Origin: Brachionus manjavacas
Taxonomy: Eukaryota > Rotifera > Eurotatoria > Ploima > Brachionidae
Length of the DNA: 64,000 nucleotides
Direction: 5' to 3'
Assembly: GCA_019054805.1 (NCBI GenBank)
Contig: JAHQIY010000030.1
Span: forward strand, 620,001 to 684,000
The notes under the pieces were generated by a model. It made no database searches, was not told the DNA's origin, and saw only the letters and a list, made by a program, of their open reading frames with translations. Of the stretch, positions 11,194 through 23,800 are shown piece after piece (position 1 is the first letter of the stretch; each line of letters begins with the position of its first letter). The position numbers and the translations under genes are program-made.

Positions 11194-14100
11194 AGAGCGA
11201 CCAATTTTTACCTTATTTTCTAATGGACAACTTGATTTACGAGGCGGTAATTTAATTATTTCCCTACTAATTGACATTTCTAGTGACAAAGCGACCAATT
11301 TTTTCCCTTTTTTTCTAACGAACAGCTTGATTTACGAGGCGTATATTTACTTATTTCCTTACTTATTGACATTTTTAGTGACAAAGCGACCAATTTTTAC
11401 CTTATTTTCAAATGAACAGCTTGATTTACGAGGCGTATATTTTCTTATTTCTTTACTTTAGGAATACTTGAGTGAAAGAGCGACCAATTTTTACCTTATT
11501 TTCTAATGGACAACTTGATTAACGAGGCCTAAATTTAATTATTTCTTTACTTATTGACATTTCTAGTGACAAAGCGATCAATTATTACCTTATTTTCAAA
11601 TGAACAGCTTGATTTACGAGGCGTATATTTTCTTATTTCTTTACTTTAGGAATACTTGAGTGAAAGAGCGACCAATTTTTACCTTATTTTCTAATGGACA
11701 ACTTGATTAACGAGGCCTAAATTTAATTATTTCCTTACTTATTGACATTTCTAGTGACAAAGCGACCAATTTTTTCACTTTTTTCTAATAAACAGCTTGA
11801 TTTACGAGGCGTATATTTTCTTATTTCTTTACTTATTGACATTTCTAGTGACTAAGCGATCAATTATTACCTTATTTTCAAATGAACAGCTTGATTTACG
11901 AGGCGTATATTTTCTTATTTCTTTACTTTAGGAATACTTGAGTGAAAGAGCGACCAATTTTTACCTTATTTTCTAATGGACAACTTGATTAACGAGGCCT
12001 AAATTTAATTATTTCCTTACTTATTGACATTTCTAGTGACAAAGCGACCAATTTTTTCACTTTTTTTCTAATAAACAGCTTGATTTACGAGGCGTAAATA
12101 TACTTATTTCTTTTACTTTATTTAGGAAAACTTAAGTGAATAAGCGACCAATTTTACCTTATTTTCGAATGGACAACTTGATTTACGAGGCCTAAATTTA
12201 CTTATTTCCTTACTTATTGACATTTTTAGTGACAAAGCGACCAATTTTTACCTTATTTTCTAACGAACAGCTTGATTTACGAGGCGTATATTTTCTTATT
12301 TCTTTACTTTAGGAATACTTGAGTGAAAGAGCGACCAATTTTTACCTTATTTTCTAATGGACAACTTGATTAACGAGGCCTAAATATACTTATTTTCTTA
12401 CTTATTGACATTTCTTGTGACAAAGCGACCAATTTTTTCCCTTTTTTTCTAACGAACAGCTTGATTTACGAGGCGTATATTTTCTTATTTCTTTACTTAT
12501 TGACATTTCTAGTGACAAAGCGATCAATTATTACCTTATTTTCAAATGAACAGCTTGATTTACGAGGCGTATATTTTCTTATTTCTTTACTTATTGACAT
12601 TTCTAGTGACAAAGCGACCAATTTTTTCACTTTTTTTCTAATAAACAGCTTGATTTACGAGGCGTAAATATACTTATTTCTTTACTTTATTTAGGAAAAC
12701 TTAAGTGAAAAAGCGACCAATTTTACCTTATTTTCGAATGGACAACTTGATTTACGAGGTGTATATTTTCTTATTTCTTTACTTTAGGAATACTTGAGTG
12801 AAAGAGCGACAAATTTTTACCTTATTTTCTAATGGACAACTTGATTTACGAGGCGGTAATTTAATTATTTCCTTACTAATTGACATTTCTAGTGACAAAG
12901 CGACCAATTTTTTCCCTTTTTTTCTAACGAACAGCTTGATTTACGAGGCGTATATTTTCTTATTTCTTTACTTATTGACATTTCTGGTGACAAAGCGATC
13001 AATTATTACCTTATTTTCAAATGAACAGCTTGATTTACGAGGCGTATATTTTCTAATTTCTTTACTTTAGGAATACTTGAGTGAAAGAGCGACCAATTTT
13101 TACCTTATTTTCTAACGAACAGCTTGATTTACGAGGCGTATATTTTCTTATTTCCTTACTTATTGACATTTCTAGTGACAAAGCGACCAATTTTTTCACT
13201 TTTTTTCTAATAAACAGCTTGATTTACGAGGCGTAAATATACTTATTTCTTTACTTTATTTAGGAAAACTTAAGTGAAAAAGCGACCAATTTTACCTTAT
13301 TTTCGAATGGACAACTTGATTTACGAGGTGTATATTTTCTTATTTCTTTACTTTAGGAATACTTGAGTGAAAGAGCGACCAATTTTTACCTTATTTTCTA
13401 ATGGACAACTTGATTAACGAGGCCTAAATTTAATTATTTCCTTACTTATTGACATTTCTAGTGACAAAGCGACCAATTTTTTCACTTTTTTTCTAATAAA
13501 CAGCTTGATTTACGAGGCGTAAATATACTTATTTCTTTACTTTATTTAGGAAAACTTAAGTGAAAAAGCGACCAATTTTACCTTATTTTCGAATGGACAA
13601 CTTGATTTACGAGGTGTATATTTTCTTATTTCTTTACTTTAGGAATACTTGAGTGAAAGAGCGACCAATTTTTACCTTATTTTCTAATGGACAACTTGAT
13701 TTACGAGGCGGTAATTTAATTATTTCCTTACTTATTGACATTTTTAGTGACAAAGCGACCAATTTTTACCTTATTTTCGAATGGACAACTTGATTTACGA
13801 GGTGTATATTTTCTTATTTCTTTACTTTAGGAATACTTGAGTGAAAGAGCGACCAATTTTTACCTTATTTTCTAATGGACAACTTGATTTACGAGGCGGT
13901 AATTTAATTATTTCCTTACTTATTGACATTTCTAGTGACAAAGCGACCAATTTTTTCCCTTTTTTTCTAACGAACAGCTTGATTTACGAGGCGTATATTT
14001 TCTTATTTCTTTACTTATTGACATTTCTAGTGACAAAGCGATCAATTATTACCTTATTTCCAATTAACGGCTTGATTTACGAGGCGTATATTTTCTTATT

Positions 14101-16874
14101 TCTTTACTTTAGGAATACTTGAGTGAAAGAGCGACCAATTTTTACCTTATTTTCTAATGGACAACTTGATTAACGAGGCCTAAATTTAATTATTTCCTTA
14201 CTTATTGACATTTCTAGTGACAAAGCGACCAATTTTTTCACTTTTTTTCTAATAAACGGCTTGATTTACGAGGCGTAAATATACTTATTTCTTTACTTTA
14301 TTTAGGAAAACTTAAGTGAAAAAGCGACCAATTTTACCTTATTTTCGAATGGACAACTTGATTTTCGAAGCCTAAATTTACTTATTTCCTTACTTATTGA
14401 CATTTTTAGTGACAAAGCGACCATTTTTTACCTTATTTTCTAACGAACAGCTTGATTTACGAGGCGTATATTTTCTTATTTCTTTACTCTAGGAATACTT
14501 GAGTGAAAGAGCGACCAATTTTTACCTTATTTTCTAATGGACAACTTGATTAACGAGGCCTAAATATACTTATTTTCTTACTTATTGACATTTCTTGTGA
14601 CAAAGCGACCAATTTTTTCCCTTATTTTCTAATGAACATGTTTATTTACTAGGCGAAAATTTACTTATTTCTTTACTTATTGACATTTCTAGTGACAAAG
14701 CGACCAATTTTTTCCCTTTTTTTCTAACGAACAGCTTGATTTACGAGGCGTATATTTTCTTATTTCTTTACTTATTGACATTTCTAGTGACAAAGCGATC
14801 AATTTTTACCTTATTTTCAAATGAACAGCTTGATTTACGAGGCGTATATTTTCTTATTTCTTTACTTTAGGAATACTTGAGTGAAAGAGCGACCAATTTT
14901 TACCTTATTTTCTAACGAACAGCTTGATTTACGAGGCGTATATTTTCTTATTTCCTTACTTATTGACATTTCTAGTGACAAAGCGACCAATTTTTTCACT
15001 TTTTTTCTAATAAACAGCTTGATTTACGAGGCGTAAATATACTTATTTCTTTACTTTATTTAGGAAAACTTAAGTGAAAAAGCGACCAATTTTACCTTAT
15101 TTTCGAATGGACAACTTGATTTACGAGGTGTATATTTTCTTATTTCTTTACTTTAGGAATACTTGAGTGAAAGAGTGACCAATTTTTACCTTATTTTCTA
15201 ATGGACAACTTGATTTACGAGGCGGTAATTTAATTATTTCCTTACTTATTGACATTTCTAGTGACAAAGCGACCAATTTTTTCCCTTTTTTTCTAACGAA
15301 CAGCTTGATTTACGAGGCGTATATTTTCTTATTTCTTTACTTTATTTAGGAAAACTTAAGTGAAAAAGCGACCAATTTTACCTTATTTTCGAATGGACAA
15401 CTTGATTTACGAGGTGTATATTTTCTTATTTCTTTACTTTAGGAATACTTGAGTGAAAGAGCGACCAATTTTTTCCCTTTTTTTCTAACGAACAGCTTGA
15501 TTTACGAGGCGTATATTTTCTTATTTCTTTACTTATTGACATTTCTAGTGACAAAGCGATCAATTATTACCTTATTTTCAAATGAACAGCTTGATTTACG
15601 AGGCGTATATTTTCTTATTTCTTTACTTTAGGAATACTTGAGTGAAAGAGCGACCAATTTTTACCTTATTTTCTAATGAACAACTTGATTTACGAGGCGG
15701 TAATTTAATTATTTCCTTACTTATTGACATTTCTAGTGACAAAGCGACCAATTTTTTCCCTTTTTTTCTAACGAACAGCTTGATTTACGAGGCGTATATT
15801 TTCTTATTTCTTTACTTATTGACATTTCTAGTGACAAAGCGATCAATTATTACCTTATTTTCAAATGAACAGCTTGATTTACGAGGCGTATATTTTCTTA
15901 TTTCTTTACTTTAGGAATACTTGAGTGAAAGAGCGACCAATTTTTACCTTATTTTCTAATGGACAACTTGATTTACGAGGCGGTAATTTAATTATTTCCT
16001 TACTTATTGACATTTCTAGTGACAAAGCGACCAATTTTTTCACTTTTTTTCTAATAAACAGCTTGATTTACGAGGCGTAAATATACTTATTTCTTTACTT
16101 TATTTAGGAAAACTTAAGTGAAAAAGCGACCAATTTTACCTTATTTTCGAATGGACAACTTGATTAACGAGGTGTATATTTTCTTATTTCTTTACTTTAG
16201 GAATACTTGAGTGAAAGAGCGACCAATTTTTACCTTATTTTCTAACGAACAGCTTGATTTACGAGGCGTATATTTTCTTATTTCCTTACTTATTGACATT
16301 TCTAGTGACAAAGCGACCAATTTTTTCACTTTTTTTCTAACGAACAGCTTGATTTACGAGGCGTATATTTTCTTATTTCTTTACTTATTGACATTTCTAG
16401 TGACAAAGCGATCAATTATTACCTTATTTTCAAATGAACAGCTTGATTTACGAGGCGTATATTTTCTTATTTCTTTACTTTAGGAATACTTGAGTGAAAG
16501 AGCGACCAATTTTTACCTTATTTTCTAATGGACAACTTGATTTACGAGGCGGTAATTTAATTATTTACTTACTTATTGACATTTCTTGTGACAAAGCGAC
16601 CAATTTTTTCCCTTTTTTTCTAACGAACAGCTTGATTTACGAGGCGTATATTTTCTTATTTCTTTACTTATTGACATTTCTAGTGACAAAGCGACCAATT
16701 TTTTCACTTTTTTTCTAATAAACAGCTTGATTTATGAGGCGTAAATATACTTATTTCTTTACTTTATTTAGGAAAACTTAAGTGAAAAAGCGACCAATTT
16801 TACCTTATTTTCGAATGGACAACTTGATTTACGAGGTGTATATTTTCTTATTTCTTTACTTTAGGAATACTTGA
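11189..16874 (+). repeat. Trimer-based higher-order region (283-bp unit) with interspersed spacers
   Basis: A three-monomer cassette recurs from 11,189, 12,798, 13,841, 15,642, 16,211 and 16,494. In order it has a GGACAACTTGATTTACGAGGCGG monomer, a CTAACGAACAGC monomer and a GCGATCAATTATTACC monomer ending in TTTAGGAATACTTGAG. Copies at 16,211 and 16,494 are exactly adjacent (283 bp). Elsewhere they are separated by two- to several-monomer spacers of the CTTTATTTAGG lineage with a TACGAGGTG core. A secondary offset of 2,180 bp relates 12.2-12.45 kb to 14.4-14.6 kb (shared TTTCTTGTGACAAAG). Confidence 0.85.
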
Positions 16875-18883
16875 ATGAAAGAGCGACCAATTTTTACCTT
16901 ATTTTCTAATGGACAACTTGATTTACGAGGCGGTAATTTAATTATTTCCTTACTTATTGACATTTCTAGTGACAAAGCGACCAATTTTTTCCCTTTTTTT
17001 CTAACGAACAGCTTGATTTACGAGGCGTATATTTTCTTATTTCTTTACTTATTGACATTTCTAGTGACAAAGCGATCAATTATAACCTTATTTTCAAATG
17101 AACAGCTTGATTTACGAGGCGTATATTTTCTTATTTCTTTACTTTATTTAGGAAAACTTAAGTGAAAAAGCGACCAATTTTACCTTATTTTCGAATGGAC
17201 AACTTGATTTACGAGGCGTAAATATACTTATTTCTTTACTTTATTTAGGAAAACTTAAGTGACAAAGCGACCAATTTTTTCACTTTTTTTCTAATAAACA
17301 GCTTGATTCACAAGGCGTAAATAAACTTATTTCTTTACTTTATTTAGGAAAACTTAAGTGAAAAAGCGACCAATTTTACCTTATTTTCGAATGGACAACT
17401 TGATTTACGAGGCGTATATTTTCTTATTTCTTTACTTTAAGAATACTTGAGTGAAAGAGCGACCAATTTTTACCTTATTTTCTAATGGACAACTTGATTT
17501 ACGAGGCGGTAATTTAATTATTTCCTTACTTATTGACATTTCTAGTGACAAAGCGACCAATTTTTTCCCTTTTTTTCTAACGAACAGCTTGATTTACGAG
17601 GCGTATATTTTCTTATTTCTTTACTTATTGACATTTCTAGTGACAAAGCGATCAATTATTACCTTATTTTCAAATGAACAGCTTGATTTACGAGGCGTAA
17701 ATAAACTTATTTCTTTACTTTATTTAGGAAAACTTAAGTGAAAAAGCGACCAATTTTACCTTATTTTCGAATGGACAACTTGATTTACGAGGCGTAAATA
17801 TACTTATTTCTTTACTTTATTTAGGAAAACTTAAGTGACAAAGCGACCAATTTTTTCACTTTTTTTCTAATAAACAGCTTGATTTACAAGGCGTAAATAA
17901 ACTTATTTCTTTACTTTATTTAGGAAAACTTAAGTGAAAAAGCGACCAATTTTACCTTATTTTCGAATGGACAACTTGATTTACGAGGCGTATATTTTTT
18001 TTTATTTCTTTACTTTAAGAATACTTGAGTGAAAGAGCGACCAATTTTTACCTTATTTTCTAATGGACAACTTGATTTACGAGGCGGTAATTTAATTATT
18101 TCCTTACTTATTGACATTTCTAGTGACAAAGCGATACATTATTACCTTATTTTCAAATGAACAGCTTGATTTACGAGGCGTATATTTTCTTATTTCTTTA
18201 CTTTAGGAATACTTGAGTGAAAGAGCGACCAATTTTTACCTCATTTTCGAATGGACAAATTGATTTTCGAGGCGGTAATTTAATTATTTCCTTACTTATT
18301 GACATTTCTAGTGACAAAGCGATCAATTATTACCTTATTTTCAAATGAACAGCTTGATTTACGAGGCGTATATTTTCTTATTTCTTTACTTTAGGAATAC
18401 TTGAGTGAAAGAGCGACCAATTTTTACCTTATTTTCTAATGGACAACTTGATTTACGAGGCGGTAATTTAATTATTTCCTTACTTATTGACATTTCTAGT
18501 GACAAAGCGACCAATTTTTTCCCTTTTTTTCTAACGAACAGCTTGATTTACGAGGCGTATATTTTCTTATTTCTTTACTTATTGACATTTCTAGTGACAA
18601 AGCGATCAATTATTACCTTATTTTTAAATGAACAGCTTGATTTACGAGGCGTAAATAAACTTATTTCTTTACTTTATTTAGGAAAACTTAAGTGACAAAG
18701 CGACCAATTTTTTCACTTTTTTTCTAATAAACAGCTTGATTTACAAGGCGTAAATAAACTTATTTCTTTACTTTATTTAGGAAAACTTAAGTGAAAAAGC
18801 GACCAATTTTACCTTATTTTCGAATGGACAACTTGATTTACGAGGCGTATATTTTATTATTTCTTTACTTTAAGAATACTTGA
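16875..18883 (+). repeat. 576-579 bp hexamer higher-order repeat, about 3.5 copies
   Basis: Trimer cassettes start at 16,875, 17,451 and about 18,030 (576 and 579 bp apart). Each of the first two is followed by three monomers of the CTTTATTTAGG lineage that include a damaged core, TTCACAAGGCG or TTTACAAGGCG. A copy from 18,405 to 18,883 is one monomer shorter (479 bp). Because CTTTATTTAGG adds 4 bp, these monomers are 98-99 bp long, which explains why the unit exceeds six times 95. Confidence 0.85.
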
Positions 18884-19484
18884 GTGAAAGAGCGACCAAT
18901 TTTTACCTTATTTTCTAATGGACAACTTGATTTACGAGGCGGTAATTTAATTATTTCCTTACTTATTGACATTTCTAGTGACAAAGCGACCAATTTTTTC
19001 CCTTTTTTTCTAACGTACAGCTTGATTTACGAGGCGTATATTTTCTTATTTCTTTACTTATTGACATTTCTAGTGACAAAGCGATCAATTATTACCTTAT
19101 TTTCAAATGAACAGCTTGATTTACGAGGCGTATATTTATTTATTTCTTTACTTTAGGAAAACTTGAGTGAAAAAGCGACCAATTTTTACCTTATTTTCTA
19201 ATGGACAACTTGATTTACGAGGCGGTAATTTAATTATTTCCTTACTTATTGACATTTCTGGTGACAAAGCGACCAATTTTTTCCCTTATTTTTCAATGAA
19301 CAGCTTTATTTACGAGGCAAAAATTTACCTATTTCTTTTCTTTAGGAAAACTTGAGTGACAAAGCGACCAATTTTTTCACTTTTTTTCTAATAAACAGCT
19401 TGATTTACGAGGCGTAAATTTATTTATTTCTTTACTTTAGGAATACTTGAGTGAAAGAGCGACCAATTTTTACCTTATTTTCGA
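18884..19484 (+). repeat. End of the trimer region
   Basis: Two trimer cassettes start 283 bp apart (18,884 and 19,167). After these the GCGATCAATTATTACC type disappears and the array passes into the tetramer family to the right. Nothing other than A monomers is present. Confidence 0.8.
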
Positions 19485-22203
19485 ATGGACAACTTGATTT
19501 ACGAGGCGTAAATTTACTTATTTCTTTACTTTAGGAATACTTGAGTGAAAGAGCGACCAATTTTTACCTTATTTTCGAATGGACAAATTGATTTTCGAGG
19601 CGCTGATTTAAATTTTTTTTTTTCTTATTGACATTTCTAGTGACAAAGCGACAAATTTTTTCCCTTATTTTTTAATGAACAGCTTTATTTACGAGGCGAA
19701 AATTTACTTATTTCTTTTCTTTAGGAAAACTTGAGTGAAAAAGCGACCTATTTTTTCACTTTTTTCGAATGGACAGCTTGATTTACGAGGCGTAAATTTA
19801 TTTATTTCTTTACTTTAGGAATACTTGAGTGAAAGAGCGACCAATTTTTACCTTATTTTCGAATGGACAAATTGATTTTCGAGGCGCTGATTTAAATATT
19901 TTCTTACTTATTGACATTTCTAGTGACAAAGCGACAAATTTTTTCCCTTATTTTTTAATGAACAGCTTTATTTACGAGGCGAAAATTTGCTTATTTCTTT
20001 ACTTTAGGAAAACTTGAGTGAAAAAGCGACCTATTTTTTCACTTTTTTTCTAATAAACAGCTTGATTTACGAGGCGGTAATATAATTATTTCCTTACTTA
20101 TTGACATTTCTAGTGACAAAGCGACCAATTTTTTCACTTTCTTTCTAATGGACAACTTGATTTACGAGGCGTAAATTTATTTATTTCTTTACTTTAGGAA
20201 TACTTGAGTGAAAGAGCGACCAATTTTTACCTTATTTTCGAATGGACAAATTGATTTTCGAGGCGCTGATTTAAATATTTTCTTACTTATTGACATTTCT
20301 AGTGACAAAGCGACAAATTTTTTCCCTTATTTTTTAATGAACAGCTTTATTTACGAGGCGAAAATTTACTTATTTCTTTACTTTAGGAAAACTTGAGTGA
20401 AAAAGCGACCTATTTTTTCACTTTTTTTCTAATAAACAGCTTGATTTACGAGGCGGTAATATAATTATTTCCTTACTTATTGACATTTCTAGTGACAAAG
20501 CGACAAATTTTTTCCCTTATTTTTTAATGAACAGCTTTATTTACGAGGCGAAAATTTACTTATTTCTTTTCTTTAGGAAAACTTGAGTGAAAAAGCGACC
20601 TATTTTTTCACTTTTTTCTAATAAACAGCTTGATTTACGAGGCGTAAATTTATTTATTTCTTCACTTTAGGAATACTTGAGTGAAAGAGCGACCAATTTT
20701 TACCTTATTTTCGAATGGACAAATTGATTTTCGAGGCGCTGATTTAAATATTTCCTTTCTTATTGACATTTTTAGTGACAAAGCGACCAATTTTTTCCCT
20801 TATTTTCTAAAGAACAGCCTTGTTTTCGAGGCGAATATTTACTTTTTTCTTTACTTTAGGAAAACTTGAGTGAAAAAGCGACCTATTTTTTCACTTTTTT
20901 TCTAATAAACAGCTTGATTTACGAGGCGGTAATATAATTATTTCCTTACTTATTGACATTTCTAGTGACAAAGCGACCAATTTTTTCACTTTTTTTCTAA
21001 TAAACAGCTTGATTTACGAGGCGTAAATATACTTATTTCTTTACTTTATTTAGGAAAACTTAAGTGAAAAAGCGACCAATTTTACCTTATTTTCGAATGG
21101 ACAACTTGATTAACGAGGCCTAAATATACTTATTTTCTTACTTATTGACATTTCTTGTGACAAAGCGACCAATTTTTTCCCTTATTTTCTAATGAACATG
21201 TTTATTTTCTAGGCGAAAATTTACTTATTTCTTTACTTATTGACATTTCTAGTGACAAAGCGACCAATTTTTTCCCTTATTTTTTAATGAACAGCTTTAT
21301 TTACGAGGCGGTAATTTAATCATTTCCTTACTTATTGACATTTTTAGTGACAAAGCGACCAATTTTTTCCCTTATTTTCTAATGAACAGCCTTGTTTTCG
21401 AGGCGAATATTTACTTTTTTCTTTACTTTAGGAATACTTGAGTGAAAGAGCGACCAATTTTTACCTTATTTTCGAATGGACAAATTGATTTTCGAGGCGC
21501 TGATTTAAATATTTTTTTTTACTTATTGACATTTCTAGTGACAAAGCGACAAATTTTTTCCCTTATTTTTTAATGAACAGCTTTATTTACGAGGCGAAAA
21601 TTTACTTATTTCTTTTCTTTAGGAAAACTTGAGTGAAAAAGCGACCTATTTTTTCACTTTTTTTCTAATAAACAGCTTGATTTACGAGGCGTAAATTTAT
21701 TTATTTCTTTACTTTAGGAATACTTGAGTGAAAGAGCGACCAATTTTTACCTTATTTTCGAATGGACAAATTGATTTTCGAGGCGCTGATTTAAATATTT
21801 TCTTACTTATTGACATTTCTAGTGACAAAGCGACAAATTTTTTCCCTTATTTTTTAATGAACAGCTTTATTTACGAGGCGAAAATTTACTTATTTCTTTT
21901 CTTTAGGAAAACTTGAGTGAAAAAGCGACCTATTTTTTCACTTTTTTTCTAATAAACAGCTTTATTTACGAGGCGAAAATTTACTTATTTCTTTACTTAT
22001 TGACATTTCTAGTGACAAAGCGACCAATTTTTTCCCTTTCTTTCTAATGGACAACTTGATTTACGAGGCGTAAATTTATTTATTTCTTTACTTTAGGAAT
22101 ACTTGAGTGAAAGAGCGACCAATTTTTACCTTATTTTCGAATGGACAACTTGATTTACGAGGCGCTAATTTAATTATTTTCTTACTTATTGCCTTTTTTA
22201 AGT
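19485..22203 (+). repeat. Tetramer-based higher-order region (379-bp unit) with ATTGATTTTCGAGGCGC marker
   Basis: The marker GACAAATTGATTTTCGAGG occurs near 19,585, 19,868, 20,247, 20,720, 21,483 and 21,767. The distance 19,829 to 20,208 (379 bp) is four monomers, and 20,208 to 20,681 (473 bp) is five. The unit contains a GCGACCTATTTTTTCAC monomer not seen further left. A T11 run interrupts one unit at 19,613-19,623. The segment 21,100-21,473 inside it belongs to a different lineage. Confidence 0.83.
21296..21473 (+). repeat. 178-bp block, second copy (partner 1,185-1,362)
   Basis: This block is identical to 1,185-1,362. It lies in a segment (21,100-21,430) that also carries TGACATTTCTTGTGAC and a TTTATTTTCTAGGCG monomer resembling the units at 1.4-2.6 kb and 14.6 kb. 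The segment therefore looks like a transplant from the left part of the array into the 19.5-22 kb tetramer region. Confidence 0.83.
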
Positions 22204-23784
22204 GACAAAGCGACCAATTTTTTCACATTTTTTCTAACGAACAGCTTGATTTACGAGGCGTAAATATACTTATTTCTTTATTTTATTTAGGAAGACTTAA
22301 GCGAAAAAGCGACCAATTTTACCTTATTTTCGAATGGACAACTTGATTTACGAGGCGTAAATTTACTTATTTCTTTAATTTAAGAAATCTTAAGTGAAAA
22401 AATGACCATTTTTTACCTTATTTTCGAATGGACAACTTGTTTTACGAGGCGCTAATTTAATTATTTCCTTACTTATTGACATTTCTAGTGACAAAGCGAC
22501 CAATTTTTTCACTTTTTTTCAAATTAGAGCTTGATTTACGAGGCGTAAATTTTTTTATTTCTTTACTTTAGGAAAACTTGAGTGAAACAGCGACCAATTT
22601 TTACCTTATTTTTGAAAGGACAACTTGATTTACGAGGCGCTAATTTAATCATTTCCTTACTTATTGACTTTTTTAATGAAAGAGCGACCAATTTTTACCT
22701 TATTTTCTAATGGAAAACTTGATTTACGAGGCGGTAATTTAATTATTTCCTAACTTATTGACATTTCTAGTGACAAAGCGACCAATTTTTTCACTTTTTT
22801 TCTAATAAACAGCTTGATTTACGAGGCGTTAATTTACTTATTTCTTTACTTTAGGAAAACTTGAGTGAAAAAGCGACCAATTTTTTCCCTTTTTTTCTAA
22901 CGAACAGCTTGATTTACGAGGCGTAAATTTACTTATTTCTTTACTTTAGGAAAACTTAAGTGAAAAGGCCACCAATTTTTACCTTATTTTCTAATGGACA
23001 ACTTGATTTACGAGGCGGTAATTTAATTATTTCCTAACTTATTGACATTTCTAGTGACAAAGCGACCAATTTTTTCCCTTATTTTTTAATGATCAGCTTT
23101 ATTTACGAGGCGAAAATTTACTTATTTCTTTACTTATTGACATTTCTAGTGACAAAGCGACCTATTTTTTCACTTTTTTTCTAATCAACAGCTTGATTTA
23201 CGTGGCGTAAATTTATTTATTTCCTTACTTATTGACTTTTTTAAGTTACAAAGCGACAAATTTTTACCTTATTTTCTAATGGACAACTTGATTAACGAGG
23301 CCTAAATATACTTATTTCTTTACTTATTGACATTTTTAGTGACAAAGCGACCAATTTTTACCCTATTTTCTAATGAACAGCTTGATTTACGAGGCGTATA
23401 TTTATTTATTTCTTTACTTTAGGAAAACTTGAGTGAAAAAGCGACCAATTTTTACCTTATTTTCTAATGGACAACTTGATTTACGAGGTGTAAATTTACT
23501 TATTTCTTTACTTTAGGAAAACTTGGGTGAAAAAGCGACCAATTTTTTCACATTTTTTCTAACGAACAGCTTGATTTACGAGGCGTAAATTTACTTATTT
23601 CTTTACTTTAGGAAAACTTGAGTGAAAAAGTGACCAAATTTTTCCCTTTTTTTATAACGAACAGCATGATTTACGAGGCGTAAATTTACTTTTTTCTTTA
23701 ATTTAAGAAAACTTAAGTGACAAAGCGACCAATTTTTTCACATTTTTTCTAACGAACAGCTTGATTTACGAGGCGTTAATTTAC
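22204..23784 (+). repeat. Heterogeneous right edge of the forward A array
   Basis: Monomers here do not form a clear higher-order period and carry many private changes: AAATTAGAGCTTG near 22,520, TTTGAAAGGACAAC near 22,612, AATGACCATTTTTTACC near 22,402, and TCACATTTTTTCTAACGAAC near 22,222, 23,548 and 23,738. Loss of homogeneity next to a boundary is the usual behaviour of satellite edges, where unequal exchange is less frequent. Confidence 0.75.
22331..22580 (+). repeat. Left arm of an inverted repeat flanking the orientation switch
   Basis: About 250 bp are reverse-complementary to 23,792-24,041. Shared private variants are TTTAAGAAATCTTAAGTG followed by AAAAAATGACCATTTTTT, a combination I saw nowhere else, then an ACGAGGCGCTAATTTAATT monomer and a TTCACTTTTTTTC monomer in the same order. 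Because the variants are private to these two places, the arms look like duplicates of one segment rather than two random monomers. Confidence 0.82.
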
Positions 23785-23800
23785 GAATTTACAAGTTTTC
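23775..23800. other. Orientation-switch junction (head-to-head inversion of the satellite)
   Basis: Left of 23,784 all monomers read forward; from 23,793 on all read in reverse. The junction reads GTTAATTTAC, then GAATTTAC, then AAGTTTTCC. AATTTAC is thus present twice, separated by a G, and 23,785-23,792 is an 8-base insert that looks templated from the adjacent bases. Strand skew changes from T-rich to A-rich exactly here. It is the only orientation change I found. Confidence 0.93.

Larger units (their letters stand above)
8427..11740 (+). repeat. 2.9-kb duplication, copy 2, more complete
   Basis: This is the collinear partner of 5,562-8,340. It retains complete 94-95 bp monomers where copy 1 has breaks. 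It shares the singular GATTAAAGAGGCCTAAATTCAC monomer, the CGTAAATAAAC unit and the string of GCGATCAATTATTACC monomers. The distal limit is approximate because the following trimers are made of the same monomer types. Confidence 0.75.
1..23784 (+). repeat. Satellite subfamily A, forward-oriented array
   Basis: About 250 monomers of 94-95 bp run head to tail, with the T-rich strand on +. A monomer contains in order: AAAGCGACC, a T-rich tract, a variable TAATAAACAGC or GAATGGACAAC box, TTGATTTACGAGGCG, an AT tract, TTATTTC, then one of two alternative 19-bp segments. Recurrent variants include AACGAGGCC instead of TACGAGGCG, GCGATCAATTATTACC instead of GCGACCAATTTTTACC, and a 4-bp TTTA duplication giving CTTTATTTAGG. 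Neighbouring variants are organised into higher-order units listed separately. The strand has strong T-over-A skew, which reverses after 23.79 kb. No coding potential is supported. Confidence 0.97.

Noticed and set aside
16875..17165. 96-codon open frame beginning MKERPIFTLF, repeated with small changes at many positions
   Set aside because: It is a read-through of three 95-bp monomers in three frames; its end is set by the TTTAGG variant. Copies vary by frame-breaking T-run and A-run indels, so it is not a protein family.
22375..22400. TTTAAGAAATCTTAAG as a regulatory palindrome
   Set aside because: It is a degenerate state-1 segment (TTTAGGAAAACTTAAG with two changes). Its interest lies in being shared with the inverted arm, not in being an operator.
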